Part shown: positions 8,644 to 17,345 of the stretch, in pieces
Layout: each line of letters opens with the position of its first letter
Position numbering within the stretch: position 1 is the first letter of the stretch
DNA from: Granulicella sp.
GTDB lineage: Bacteria > Acidobacteriota > Terriglobia > Terriglobales > Acidobacteriaceae
Length of the DNA: 64,000 nt
NCBI GenBank assembly: GCA_025408425.1
Contig: JANXYX010000036.1
Location: 186,001-250,000, forward strand
Direction: 5' to 3'
The notes under the pieces: model-generated
What the model was told of the DNA's origin: nothing
The model's database searches: none
Seen by the model: the letters and a program-made list of their open reading frames with translations, nothing else
Program-made: the position numbers and the translations under genes

Positions 8644-9453
8644 TTAGTGTAACGGCTTGTCGCCTGATTGCGGATCAAAGTGTTTGCCATCAAGCCCCGC
8701 AAACCGGGCGTAGAGCAGATACTCGTGGTTCCCTTCCATCCCCCTAATCGGCGAATCAATCACGTCAATCCCAATTCCTCCCAGTTCCACCACGCACTCA
8801 CGAACCCGATCGATCGCAAGTTTTCTCGCTTCTGGGTCCCGCACAATCCCGCCCTTGCCCACATTCACCCGCCCAGCCTCGAACTGCGGCTTGATCAAAA
8901 TAACCGCCGCCCCCTGCCAGCGCCGTTCAGCCGACGAAAGAGCATCAAGTACCGCTGGCAGCACCAGGGTCGCCGAAATAAATGAGACATCCATCGCGAT
9001 AAACGCTGGAACCGGATCTCCTTGAATTAGCAGTTCACCCGTTGTCAGCAGGCGCGCGTTGGTGCGCTCCCTAAGCGCCACCCGAGGGTCGTCACGCAGC
9101 TTCTGCGCGATCTGCCCATAGCCTGTATCGACCGCCAGCACCGAGGCCGCCCCACTTTGCAACATGCAGTCCGTAAATCCCCCGGTGGAAGCCCCAATAT
9201 CTACGCAGGCAAGTCCCTCCAGATCAATCTTCCAATACGCCAAAGCCCGTTCTAGCTTCAACCCTCCGCGGCTGACGTACTTCAAGTCGGAACCCAGGAG
9301 ACGGATCACAGCACCCTCTTGAATCGGCGTGCCTGGCTTATCTATCCGTTGCTCATCCACCAGAACACGGCCCGCCAGAATCAGCGCCTGAGCGCGTTCG
9401 CGAGAGGCGGCATGGCCTTGGTCGACAAGAATTTTGTCCAGACGAATCTTCAT
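8644..9453 (-). CDS. tlyA: TlyA family rRNA 2'-O-methyltransferase / hemolysin A homologue
   Basis: 269 residues from the ATG at 9453, matching the usual TlyA length. An N-terminal S4 RNA-binding domain (RLDKILVDQGHAASRERA, residues 4-21) is followed by SRGGLKLE and an FtsJ-like Rossmann fold with SAM motif VDIGASTGGFTD (about 84-95). In mycobacteria TlyA methylates 16S and 23S rRNA; the hemolysin name is historical. The frame continues upstream to 9555, but that extension has no family counterpart. It is directly followed by nadK. Confidence 0.9.
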   Translation of the reverse strand: MKIRLDKILVDQGHAASRERAQALILAGRVLVDEQRIDKPGTPIQEGAVIRLLGSDLKYVSRGGLKLERALAYWKIDLEGLACVDIGASTGGFTDCMLQSGAASVLAVDTGYGQIAQKLRDDPRVALRERTNARLLTTGELLIQGDPVPAFIAMDVSFISATLVLPAVLDALSSAERRWQGAAVILIKPQFEAGRVNVGKGGIVRDPEARKLAIDRVRECVVELGGIGIDVIDSPIRGMEGNHEYLLYARFAGLDGKHFDPQSGDKPLH

Positions 9454-9662
9454 TGAGCTGTACTTTTCTCCCAAACTGTTCACTTCACAGATTACATGGC
9501 CTGCACTGTCACAACAGATCACATCCGGCTCCCGATTTTCGAGTAGCGTTTTCATGGAGTAGAGTTATCCAAGGCACAAGAAAATCAAGCGACACAATAA
9601 TTGCTGCTATCGGATTTCTTTTAGTCCTGCCAGCAATCTATTTGGGGTGTGGGTGCGTTTTT

Positions 9663-10229
9663 ATGTATAGAGAAACAGGAGCAATCAACGCTCCGCCGCT
9701 TTCGAACAAGGACGATGCAAGCCTGTTGTTATTGGTACAAAAAGGTGATGAATATGCGATGGCATCCTTGTTTGATCGCTACTCAAAAGTCGTCTACTCC
9801 GTCGCGCTACGCGTGCTACGGGACCCGGCTTCGGCCGAAGATGTGCTTCAGGAAATCTTTATGCAGCTTTGGCGTAACCCCGAAGGATTTATCGCCACCA
9901 GAGGCAGCCTTGGAGGCTGGCTCGCAGTGGTTGCAAGAAATCGCTCTATCGATGCGCTGAGACGCAAACGCCCCAGTGAACAAGCAGATGACATGGCACT
10001 CGCCTCGCCATACAATCTCGCCGACGAAGCTGAGCGAAACAACATGATGGAGAAGGCCAGAAGCGTCATCCATCTGCTGCCCCTCGAACAGCGCAAGACC
10101 CTCGAGATGGCTTTCTTTGATGGTTTGACCCACTCGGAGATCGCCGAAATGACAGGCGACCCCTTAGGAACCGTAAAAACAAGAATACGCAGCGCGCTGA
10201 CTACGTTGAGAAAGGCATTTAAAGCATGA
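9663..10229 (+). CDS. ECF sigma factor, SigK-like
   Basis: 188-residue RNA polymerase sigma factor. Region 2 (about residues 30-95) includes the helix SAEDVLQEIFMQLW that binds the -10 element. Region 4 (about 125-185) ends in a helix-turn-helix with LTHSEIAEMTGDPLGTVKTR. There is no region 1 or 3, as in group 4 factors. I chose ATG 9663; the frame is open to 9453, but that part overlaps the tlyA start on the other strand and is not sigma-like. The stop overlaps the start of the anti-sigma gene by ATGA, so the two are translationally coupled. Target genes cannot be read from the sequence. Confidence 0.92.
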   Translation: MYRETGAINAPPLSNKDDASLLLLVQKGDEYAMASLFDRYSKVVYSVALRVLRDPASAEDVLQEIFMQLWRNPEGFIATRGSLGGWLAVVARNRSIDALRRKRPSEQADDMALASPYNLADEAERNNMMEKARSVIHLLPLEQRKTLEMAFFDGLTHSEIAEMTGDPLGTVKTRIRSALTTLRKAFKA

Positions 10230-11080
10230 ACACGACCAAACACATCGAACAGGACGATCTTGCTTTGTTTGCCATGCAGTTGCTCTCTCCTCAGGAGAGT
10301 TCAGCGATCGCGTTGCACGTCGAGCACTGCCAGGAATGCCACCAGGAATTAGCCTCCATTCAGGGCGACCTTGCTGTTTACGCTCATACCGTCGATCTCC
10401 ACTCCCCCCCAGCCCTTGCTCGTGAGCGCCTCTTGAAGCAGGTAGCGCGCGAAAAGAAGGTCGTCCCCATCGACCGCCCAGCTGATACCGAATATCTGGG
10501 AAGATCGGAATCAATCTTTCGCTGTGGCATCTATACGGAAGACGACGAACCACAAAAGAGCGGCGGGGCTGGTAAGCTCTTGCCCTGGGTGGGCTGGGCC
10601 GTCGCAGCAGGTCTTGCCATAACGACGGTGAATTTCTACCACGAGCGCAATGCCCTGCGGACGACGGTTGCAAATGATGCCAACCAATTAGCTCAGTTCA
10701 CATCAGATGCCGCCGCGGCCCGTCAGCTGATGGACACCATGAATGATGCCACCGCGATGCGTGTCACGCTCAAAGATCCCAAGGCAGCGCCTATTCCACA
10801 GGGTCGAGCAACCTACGTCGCTGATAAGGGTGCCTTGATCTTTCTGGCCAGCAACATGGAGCCCCTGCAAATGTACAAAGTCTACGAGCTTTGGCTGATT
10901 CCAGCCGACGGACGTGACCCGATTCCAGCAGGCACCTTTCATCCCGACAGCCGAGGAAATGCCAGCGTCATTATGCCGACACTTCCTAAGGGCGTCGAAG
11001 CGAAGGCCTTTGGCGTAACTATCGAGGATGAGGGCGGCTCGCAGACTCCCACGTTGCCAATCATCATGGTCGGAACCTAG
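10226..11080 (+). CDS. anti-sigma factor, RskA/zinc-finger type
   Basis: 284-residue membrane anti-sigma factor that should hold the upstream ECF sigma at the inner membrane. The cytoplasmic N-terminus has the ZAS pattern H31-x3-C35-x2-C38 (HVEHCQEC). A single transmembrane helix follows at about residues 117-138 (LLPWVGWAVAAGLAITTV). The extracytoplasmic C-terminal part contains YELWLIPADGRDPIPAGTF, matching the RskA C-terminal domain. It overlaps the sigma gene by 4 bp. Release probably needs regulated proteolysis, as known for RskA; no protease gene is nearby. Confidence 0.9.
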   Translation: MNTTKHIEQDDLALFAMQLLSPQESSAIALHVEHCQECHQELASIQGDLAVYAHTVDLHSPPALARERLLKQVAREKKVVPIDRPADTEYLGRSESIFRCGIYTEDDEPQKSGGAGKLLPWVGWAVAAGLAITTVNFYHERNALRTTVANDANQLAQFTSDAAAARQLMDTMNDATAMRVTLKDPKAAPIPQGRATYVADKGALIFLASNMEPLQMYKVYELWLIPADGRDPIPAGTFHPDSRGNASVIMPTLPKGVEAKAFGVTIEDEGGSQTPTLPIIMVGT

Positions 11081-11120
11081 GTTCCAGCAACAGCCCTTAA
11101 TCCCATACCCATCAGATACC

Positions 11121-11152
11121 AAGAGAGCCATCCTGATCAGGATGGCTCTCTT
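11121..11152. terminator. bidirectional terminator, perfect 32-bp palindrome
   Basis: A perfect palindrome with arms AAGAGAGCCATCCTGA and their complement lies 40 bp after the anti-sigma stop and 49 bp before the stop of the convergent lipoprotein gene. A T-rich tail (CTCTTCTT) follows on +. It can serve both convergent genes. Confidence 0.8.
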
Positions 11153-11201
11153 CTTGATACTGAGTTTTGATGTTCGGTAGGATGCCCGGTCTAAACGAAA
11201 G

Positions 11202-12548
11202 CTACGGGGCAGTAACCCGAACTGAAACACCCGTGCCTTGCAGATTGATCGTCGTCTGCACAGTATCGGTGTCGGTGCGAATCACAGTCATGACGCTGTT
11301 CTTGTTTGGAGCGATTGTATCCGCGGATACAACATAGACCTTCCCGGTTGGAGTTCCCTGAGTCGCAGCGATATAGATAGGTCGCCCAACCACTGGGATA
11401 ATCGCAGTAACCGTATTCGTCGTCAGGTTTACTACCGAAACTGTGCTGTCATCATAGTTAGCCACATAGGCGCGGGTGCCATCCTGCAGCACTGAGACCA
11501 TCACAGGGTTGTGTCCAACCGGAACAGTTGCAAGCACTTGACCAAAACCCACAGCATCCACAGGGTTAGTGCTGCTGCAAGTTGGGTTCGCCGGTAGAGA
11601 CACCACAGAACACAGTGGGATGTTGATAATACTGAGCGTCCCTGGATTCTTGATATTTCCCGCGTTTGCGACTACCAGCTCTGACCGCGTCGGAACTAGG
11701 TCTGCCCATACAGGCGCAAATCCCACCGGAATCGGGTTCGTGCTACCAGAAGGCAAAGTATCCAGTTGATTGGTCTGCGCGTTGATGACGCTGACCGTGC
11801 CATCAGTCTGGTTGAGGATGAATGCACGCTTGCCGTCTGCGGTCATTACTCCGTAAACCGGACCACGTCCAACGGTCAATGTCGTTGAAATGGTATTGCT
11901 GGTAGTCTCGATCGCAGCAACCTGACCGTTGCTCCCAGGTGTACCCTGGCTGATCGCATAGGCGCGTGATGCGCCAACCACGCCCGTGACATAAACGGCG
12001 TTCGGAGCGACAGGAAGCTCCTGTTGCAGTGCGATCGGCGACCCCGTCAGTTGCGCAATCGCGTTACGACCGGGCTCCGTAATGTATGTGTTGAACCCCT
12101 GCACAAAAACGCTCGCCGGCGCTGCACCTGCAAGCAGCGTCGTCTGCAACACGTCCTTGGTCTGCAGCGATGTCGATATATCAAAAGAAGTAACGGTTGT
12201 ATCGCTATTCAGCGTGTAGCCCGTTGTCCCGGTGGAATCCAGCGCAAGGTAGTACGGTCCCACGCCAACATTGGCCGTGATCAACACCGTATCCCCCGAA
12301 AAGTCTACGAGCGTCACAAGCCCCTTACTCTTGGGATCAGGAGAACTGGAGACCGCCACGGCAAACTTCTGAGGTTGCCCCGCCGGACCCACAGGATTGA
12401 TGGCTGTAACCACAGGACGGTACGCATTTCCGCACCCCATCACCGAGGCTAAACCTGCTGCTGCCAATGCATACCGGGCGGCGGACCGAATCGTCAGCCG
12501 GTGTACCCGCGGCCTGTTTCCTTGTACTTCAATTATTGCTAAGTGCAA
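11202..12548 (-). CDS. YVTN beta-propeller repeat lipoprotein
   Basis: About 448 residues. A signal peptide with lipobox LASVMGC predicts a lipoprotein facing the periplasm or cell surface. The rest is a series of about 45-residue blades of the YVTN/NHL kind, with repeated cores such as GKRAFILNQTDGTVSVINAQ and GTRAYVANYDDSTVSVVNL. Such proteins are usually surface or binding proteins of unknown ligand. The start is uncertain. TTG at 12548 has GGGAG six bases upstream and gives a normal signal peptide; an ATG at 12608 would add 20 residues. It is transcribed divergently from the DUF92 gene. Confidence 0.75.
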   Translation of the reverse strand: MHLAIIEVQGNRPRVHRLTIRSAARYALAAAGLASVMGCGNAYRPVVTAINPVGPAGQPQKFAVAVSSSPDPKSKGLVTLVDFSGDTVLITANVGVGPYYLALDSTGTTGYTLNSDTTVTSFDISTSLQTKDVLQTTLLAGAAPASVFVQGFNTYITEPGRNAIAQLTGSPIALQQELPVAPNAVYVTGVVGASRAYAISQGTPGSNGQVAAIETTSNTISTTLTVGRGPVYGVMTADGKRAFILNQTDGTVSVINAQTNQLDTLPSGSTNPIPVGFAPVWADLVPTRSELVVANAGNIKNPGTLSIINIPLCSVVSLPANPTCSSTNPVDAVGFGQVLATVPVGHNPVMVSVLQDGTRAYVANYDDSTVSVVNLTTNTVTAIIPVVGRPIYIAATQGTPTGKVYVVSADTIAPNKNSVMTVIRTDTDTVQTTINLQGTGVSVRVTAP

Positions 12549-12623
12549 AACTACTCCCGCGTTGATGCTGGTGTTGGCTATGCTCAAGGTTTGATTGTAA
12601 ATCACCATTCGGAATGAGGCTGG

Positions 12624-13517
12624 ATGAACCACAAGGAAATGCTGCAGGAAGCAAATTGGCAGAAAACCATCCCAAGAGAGCGGGACCAAACCCAATCGCT
12701 CATCCTGGCATGGATAGTAGGCCTCGCTCTGCTAGGACTATGCCTCTGGACCTGGCGGCTGGCCAGCCCACAAGCCCCTGGTTACCCAACTTTTCTGTTC
12801 GAATCAATCGCAGTCAGTACTGCCTTTTCCCTTACCGTTTGGATAGTTAAAGCAGCCACGCCAGCCGGTGCAGCCATTGGAGGGATGATCTGTCTCCTGA
12901 TTACGTTCTGGACCCGCTCTGCCCAACCATCACTACTGCACACCGCATTGGCCCCGCTGGCGATCCTCTTCGTCGTCACTTTCCTCTCCACACGAGCAGG
13001 CCGTCGACGCAAAATATCCACAGGGTTGGCTGAAGGACCCAAGGGACGCACCGCCTCTCAAGTCATCGCAAATCTCTCCGTAGCCGCCTTATGCGTCGTT
13101 CCCTGGATGAGCATTGATGACGTCACCATGAAGGGAATGTGTCTCGCTGTGCTTGTAGAGGCCACGGCCGATACGGTCTCCTCCGAGCTGGGTCAGGCCT
13201 TTGGCGGCGCGCCCTTCATGCTCACCAGTCTCCACCGCGTCCAGCCCGGAGTAGACGGTGCCATCACGCTACTCGGAACACTCTCAGGCATCGCTGCAGG
13301 CGCCGTGGTCGTAATTTCCGGAGTCTGGTCGATGCATCTCCGCGCCCGAGACGCAGTTATCAGCTTGGCAGCAGGTATCTTTGGTTTGTTCTTCGACAGC
13401 CTGCTCGGTGCCACCGTGGAGCGCAGGGGGTGGCTCGGAAACGACCTCGTCAACTTCACCTCAACAGCCGCGGCCGCCTCCGTCACCGCTCTCGTCCAAA
13501 GAGCCTTTCCCCTCTAA
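12624..13517 (+). CDS. DUF92 family integral membrane protein
   Basis: 297-residue protein with about six to seven hydrophobic helices. Family landmarks of DUF92/TMEM19: TPAGAAIGG near residue 77, EATADTVSSELGQAFGG in the middle, GVDGAITLLGTLSG, and FFDSLLGATVERRGWLGND near the end. The plant relative VTE6 is a phytyl-phosphate kinase, and bacterial members are thought to act on isoprenoid alcohols, but this one is unproven. The stop codon region overlaps tail-to-tail with the ydcF-like gene on the other strand (13514-13517). Confidence 0.85.
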   Translation: MNHKEMLQEANWQKTIPRERDQTQSLILAWIVGLALLGLCLWTWRLASPQAPGYPTFLFESIAVSTAFSLTVWIVKAATPAGAAIGGMICLLITFWTRSAQPSLLHTALAPLAILFVVTFLSTRAGRRRKISTGLAEGPKGRTASQVIANLSVAALCVVPWMSIDDVTMKGMCLAVLVEATADTVSSELGQAFGGAPFMLTSLHRVQPGVDGAITLLGTLSGIAAGAVVVISGVWSMHLRARDAVISLAAGIFGLFFDSLLGATVERRGWLGNDLVNFTSTAAAASVTALVQRAFPL

Positions 13518-14191
13518 TCGTCCGACTTCCCCTCCAGCCAGCGATGTACCCAACTCGCGTTCAGGTGGAGACAGAGCGAAGTGTAGCTGAGTATCTCGTG
13601 AAAATAGCGCATCGACATGTCGTAGTTGCTGATGTGTCCAATTGTCGGTCGCGGCGAAGTATAAACATCCAGCCCAGCAGCCTCACAGAGCTCACGGATT
13701 CGGAATAGGTGGGTCCCATCACTCACCACCACAATGTGTTCCAGACCATTCTCCCGTGCAATTGCAGCCAGCCGGTGTACCTGCTGCTCCGTATCAACGG
13801 AATGCGTCTCGGCGATGATATTGCCAAAGGCAATGCCATTGGCCAGCAGATAGTCTCGGCCCACACCACCCTCCGTATTACCGGAATCCTTGTCACTGCC
13901 GCCGCCCAGTGTGATCACCAAGGGTGCGATCTGCTTGCGATAGAGTTCTACCGCATGATCCAGACGCGCATGCAAAATTGGCGAGGGGCGGCCTAGGTAC
14001 TCGGCTGCACCAAATACCGCGATAGCATCCGCCGGCTGAGCCTCGTCATGGTCAGCGACCTCATCAATCTGCCGATAGACCCAGATGCTCCAGCCCAACG
14101 CTACCAGCAGAATAAGCGCGAATAATCGGCGCACAACATGGTGCGATTGTGAGCCTTGGCGTCGGTGTTGCAAGTTGGAATTGGAAACCAT
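13514..14191 (-). CDS. YdcF/DUF218 family membrane-anchored protein
   Basis: 225 residues from the ATG at 14191. One N-terminal helix (RLFALILLVALGWSIWVY) anchors a DUF218 domain that starts ADAIAVFGAAEY and contains LVITLGGGSDKDSG, ETHSVDTEQQV and VVVSDGTHLFRI. The family is linked to envelope functions such as ElyC/SanA in E. coli, but the biochemical role is unclear. The frame extends to 14311 without any recognisable signal, so the shorter start is preferred. It overlaps the DUF92 gene end by 4 bp, tail to tail. Confidence 0.8.
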   Translation of the reverse strand: MVSNSNLQHRRQGSQSHHVVRRLFALILLVALGWSIWVYRQIDEVADHDEAQPADAIAVFGAAEYLGRPSPILHARLDHAVELYRKQIAPLVITLGGGSDKDSGNTEGGVGRDYLLANGIAFGNIIAETHSVDTEQQVHRLAAIARENGLEHIVVVSDGTHLFRIRELCEAAGLDVYTSPRPTIGHISNYDMSMRYFHEILSYTSLCLHLNASWVHRWLEGKSDD

Positions 14192-14365
14192 CGTGGTTAA
14201 AACATCGAGCCAGCTTGTCGAAAAACAGCCATTCACTACAAACCTGCCAGGTTGCACCAGGCTATCTGCGCTCCAAGAGCTATAAAAACAGTATGAGGCA
14301 CAAACCAGCAAGACACTAGGCGAAGGGCCGTTGGCTGAGATCTTCCCTTATTAATCAGTCTTGGC

Positions 14366-15010
14366 CTAGCGCTGCAGCGTCAGCGCAATCTCATGAGTAG
14401 GAATGGCGCCTTCCCGCAAAATCATCCAGGAATTGCCCCCGCCAGATAGATCGACAATTGTCGTAGCGGTAGAGCGTGCAGTTGGCCCACCATCTACAAT
14501 CAGCGGAATCTTGTCACCCAGTTGGTCACGCACGCCATTCGCATACGTACACTCCGGCAGACCGGACAGATTAGCCGACGTTGCGGTAATTGGAAGCCCC
14601 AGCTTGGCGACGACCGCGCGGGGGATTGCAGCTTCAGGAACCCTCAACGCAAGGTTACCGGTATTCGCCGTTACCCGCAGAGGCAGCTTGCTTCCTGCCT
14701 TGACGATAATCGTCAATGGCCCCGGCCAAAACTTCTCTGCAAGCCGATCGAAAGCAGTATCCAGTGAGCGTGCGATCTCGTACGCCTGGGCGACCTCAGC
14801 AATCAAGAGTGAAAGTGGCTTGTGTCGAGCTCTGGTTTTGATCTCATAGATTCGGTCAACCGCACGAAGATTCACCGGATCGACCGCCAGCCCATAAAAA
14901 GTATCGGTAGGCAGGGCAACAACATTGCCGCTGTTCAGACTGCTAACCACATGGGCGATAAGGTCTGGTTCGGGTTCGTCGGGATGGATACGGAGAATCT
15001 CAGCCGTCAA
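14366..15010 (-). CDS. tsaC: L-threonylcarbamoyladenylate synthase (TsaC/Sua5)
   Basis: 214-residue YrdC-domain enzyme that makes threonylcarbamoyl-AMP for the t6A modification of ANN-decoding tRNAs. Motifs seen: ALPTDTFYGLAVD, the basic KTRARHKPLS segment, FWPGPLTIIVKA, and PITATSANLSG. It lacks the extra C-terminal Sua5 domain, so it is the short TsaC form. I favour TTG at 15010 because AGGAG lies 7 bases upstream; ATG codons at 15043 and 15079 are in frame and would add 11 or 23 residues. It is divergent from the SpoU methylase gene. Confidence 0.88.
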   Translation of the reverse strand: MTAEILRIHPDEPEPDLIAHVVSSLNSGNVVALPTDTFYGLAVDPVNLRAVDRIYEIKTRARHKPLSLLIAEVAQAYEIARSLDTAFDRLAEKFWPGPLTIIVKAGSKLPLRVTANTGNLALRVPEAAIPRAVVAKLGLPITATSANLSGLPECTYANGVRDQLGDKIPLIVDGGPTARSTATTIVDLSGGGNSWMILREGAIPTHEIALTLQR

Positions 15011-15150
15011 AATCGGACTCCTGTGCCGCTGCCAGAATTGCATCCTGCAATTCAAAACCGCAAGTCCGCACCATAGCATATCGATGGCGCTGGCTCAATC
15101 TCATCGACAGAATAGCGGGAATCGGAGCCCAACGGCGTAAGATTTTGAAG

Positions 15151-15978
15151 ATGCCCATCGACGGAAGCCACCTCACACTGCCAGTCATATCAAGCCGCAC
15201 CAACAACCGCGTCAAGCAGTTGCGCGCCGCCTTTGCAGGACACGCTCGGCTCAGTGGTGGCATGGTCGCTATTGAGGGAGACCATCTCTTCGCGGAAGCA
15301 CTTCGCAGCGGCATGGTCTTCAAGACTGTATTTATTAGCGAACGTCGAGAAATCCCCGGCATCGTCCCCCGCAGCGTAGAGGTCCTTCGCCTCACAGATG
15401 AACTCTTCGCCAGCGTAGTCGAAACCCAGTCGCCCCAGGGAATCGCTGCCCTCATCGTCCCTCCCGTACCCAGCATCGAAGCCGTTATGGTGCACACTCC
15501 TCTAATCCTCATCGCGGCCGGGCTGCAGGATCCCGGCAATCTCGGAACTCTGGTTCGTTCTGCCGAAGCATTCGGAGCGACTGGTGTACTCACCACTCCC
15601 GGAACCGTAAACGCATGGAACCAAAAGGCTTTACGGGCCTCCGTCGGCAGCATATTTCGTATGCCTGTCGTTGCTGCCATGCCCGAAGATATCGCCGCCC
15701 TCAAAACACGCGGCGTACGACTCGTGGCGGCCGTTGGAACCAATGAGTTTGACGTCACCCCAGCACAAAACTCGGACTTTACTGGCCCCTGCGCCATCAT
15801 GATAGGCAACGAAGGTGCCGGTCTCGCCCCGGAATGGCTGGAACTCGCCGACCTCCGTATCACCATCCCCTGCCCCGGCCCCGTCGAAAGCCTTAACGCC
15901 GCTATTGCTGGAAGCCTCCTGCTCTACGAAGCCTCCCGTCAAAGGCTCGCTCAAAAGAACGCGGAATTCGCGACATGA
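15151..15978 (+). CDS. SpoU/TrmH family RNA 2'-O-methyltransferase
   Basis: 275-residue knotted (SPOUT) methyltransferase acting on rRNA or tRNA. An N-terminal substrate-binding part (SRTNNRVKQLRAAF, AIEGDHLFAEAL) precedes the catalytic domain. There, motif 1 is LQDPGNLGTLVRSAEAFGA, motif 2 is IGNEGAGL, and motif 3 is PVESLNAAIAGSLLLYE. It looks like the RlmB/TsnR-like branch that methylates 23S rRNA, but the exact nucleotide cannot be told. Start at ATG 15151; a TTG two codons earlier is possible. The stop overlaps rarA by ATGA, so the two are probably cotranslated. Confidence 0.9.
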   Translation: MPIDGSHLTLPVISSRTNNRVKQLRAAFAGHARLSGGMVAIEGDHLFAEALRSGMVFKTVFISERREIPGIVPRSVEVLRLTDELFASVVETQSPQGIAALIVPPVPSIEAVMVHTPLILIAAGLQDPGNLGTLVRSAEAFGATGVLTTPGTVNAWNQKALRASVGSIFRMPVVAAMPEDIAALKTRGVRLVAAVGTNEFDVTPAQNSDFTGPCAIMIGNEGAGLAPEWLELADLRITIPCPGPVESLNAAIAGSLLLYEASRQRLAQKNAEFAT

Positions 15979-17309
15979 GTCTCTTCGACCCATCGCCAAT
16001 GTCCGCTCCAGCCGCATCGCGGCAGAGTCCTCTCGCCGAGAGAATGAGGCCCCAAACCCTCAAGGAATACGTCGGCCAGGATCATCTTCTCGGCCCCGGC
16101 AAACCGCTGCGCCTCGCCATCGAAGGCGATGATGCCACGTCCATGATCTTCTGGGGGCCTCCCGGCACAGGCAAGACAACCCTCGCCAAGATCATCGCCC
16201 ACATGACACAGGCCAGTTTCATTGAGTTCTCCGCCGTCCTCTCCGGAATCAAGGAGATCAAACAGGTCATGATAGACGCGGAAAAGGCTGCAGGATTCGG
16301 CTCGCGCACCATCCTCTTCGTCGACGAAATTCACCGCTTCAACAAGGCTCAACAGGACGCTTTTCTGCCCTACGTCGAACGCGGCACCATTCGCCTCATC
16401 GGCGCAACCACCGAAAACCCTTCTTTCGAAATCAATGCCGCTCTGCTCTCCCGATGCCGGGTCTACACCCTGGTTGCGCTCACTGAGCAGCAGATCATCT
16501 CACTCCTCCAACGCTCGCTGGCCGATGCAGAACGCGGCCTCGGACGACTCAACCTCGAAGCTACCGAGGAAGCCCTCGCGACCATCGCCTCTTACTCCAG
16601 CGGCGACGCCAGAAATGCACTTAATGCCCTGGACGTAGCCGCAAAGCTGTCTGAAGGCCGCGGCGAGCAGGTCATTACCAAAACGCTGGCTGCAGAGGCC
16701 ATGCAGCGCCGCGTTTTGCTCTACGACAAAAAGGGCGAACAGCACTACGACATCATCTCTGCCCTCCACAAGAGCGTCCGCAACTCCGACCCGGACGCCG
16801 CGCTCTACTGGTTAGGCCGCATGCTGGAGGCCGGAGAAGACCCAATGTACGTCGCACGCCGTTTGGTACGCATGGCAGTGGAAGACATCGGCCTCGCAGC
16901 CCCAGAAGCGCTCAATCTCTGTCTGTCCGCTCGTGACGCAATGCACTTCCTTGGCCAGCCCGAGGGCGACCTGGCACTCGCGCAGGCGGTTGTCTATCTC
17001 GCACTCGCACCCAAATCAAATGCTGTCTACACGGCTTACAGCGCGGTTCGGTCTGACATCGAAGCAACCGCTGCCGAGCCCGTTCCTCTCCACCTTCGCA
17101 ATGCGCCCACCCGGCTCATGAAAGAACTCGACTACGGCAAGGACTATCAATACGCTCATGACGTCGAAGGCAAAGTTGCGGACATGCAATGCCTGCCGCA
17201 AAGCCTCGCCAGGCGCCAATACTACAAGCCCACAAACGAAGGACGAGAAAAACTGCTAGCTCAGAGAATGGAAGAGATCTCGCGAATCAAGGCCGCAAAA
17301 CGCGAGTAA
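15975..17309 (+). CDS. rarA: replication-associated recombination protein A, AAA+ ATPase
   Basis: 444-residue RarA/MgsA/WRNIP1 homologue that acts at stalled replication forks. Walker A GPPGTGKTT is at about residue 61, Walker B is FVDEIHRFNKAQQD, sensor 1 is in IGATTENPSFE, and the arginine-finger region is LLSRCRVY. The C-terminal tetramerisation domain (RRLVRMAVEDIGLA onward) is complete, and the total length is typical. The start overlaps the stop of the SpoU methylase gene by 4 bp. The gene ends 36 bp from the convergent dsbD stop. Confidence 0.96.
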   Translation: MSLFDPSPMSAPAASRQSPLAERMRPQTLKEYVGQDHLLGPGKPLRLAIEGDDATSMIFWGPPGTGKTTLAKIIAHMTQASFIEFSAVLSGIKEIKQVMIDAEKAAGFGSRTILFVDEIHRFNKAQQDAFLPYVERGTIRLIGATTENPSFEINAALLSRCRVYTLVALTEQQIISLLQRSLADAERGLGRLNLEATEEALATIASYSSGDARNALNALDVAAKLSEGRGEQVITKTLAAEAMQRRVLLYDKKGEQHYDIISALHKSVRNSDPDAALYWLGRMLEAGEDPMYVARRLVRMAVEDIGLAAPEALNLCLSARDAMHFLGQPEGDLALAQAVVYLALAPKSNAVYTAYSAVRSDIEATAAEPVPLHLRNAPTRLMKELDYGKDYQYAHDVEGKVADMQCLPQSLARRQYYKPTNEGREKLLAQRMEEISRIKAAKRE

Positions 17310-17345
17310 CAAGACCAGCCCAACCACTCCAAAGATGCTATGCCC

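Noticed and set aside
9454-9662. N-terminal extensions of tlyA (to 9555) and of the sigma factor (from 9453)
   Set aside because: The two open frames overlap on opposite strands and neither extension looks like its family; the shorter starts give normal lengths.
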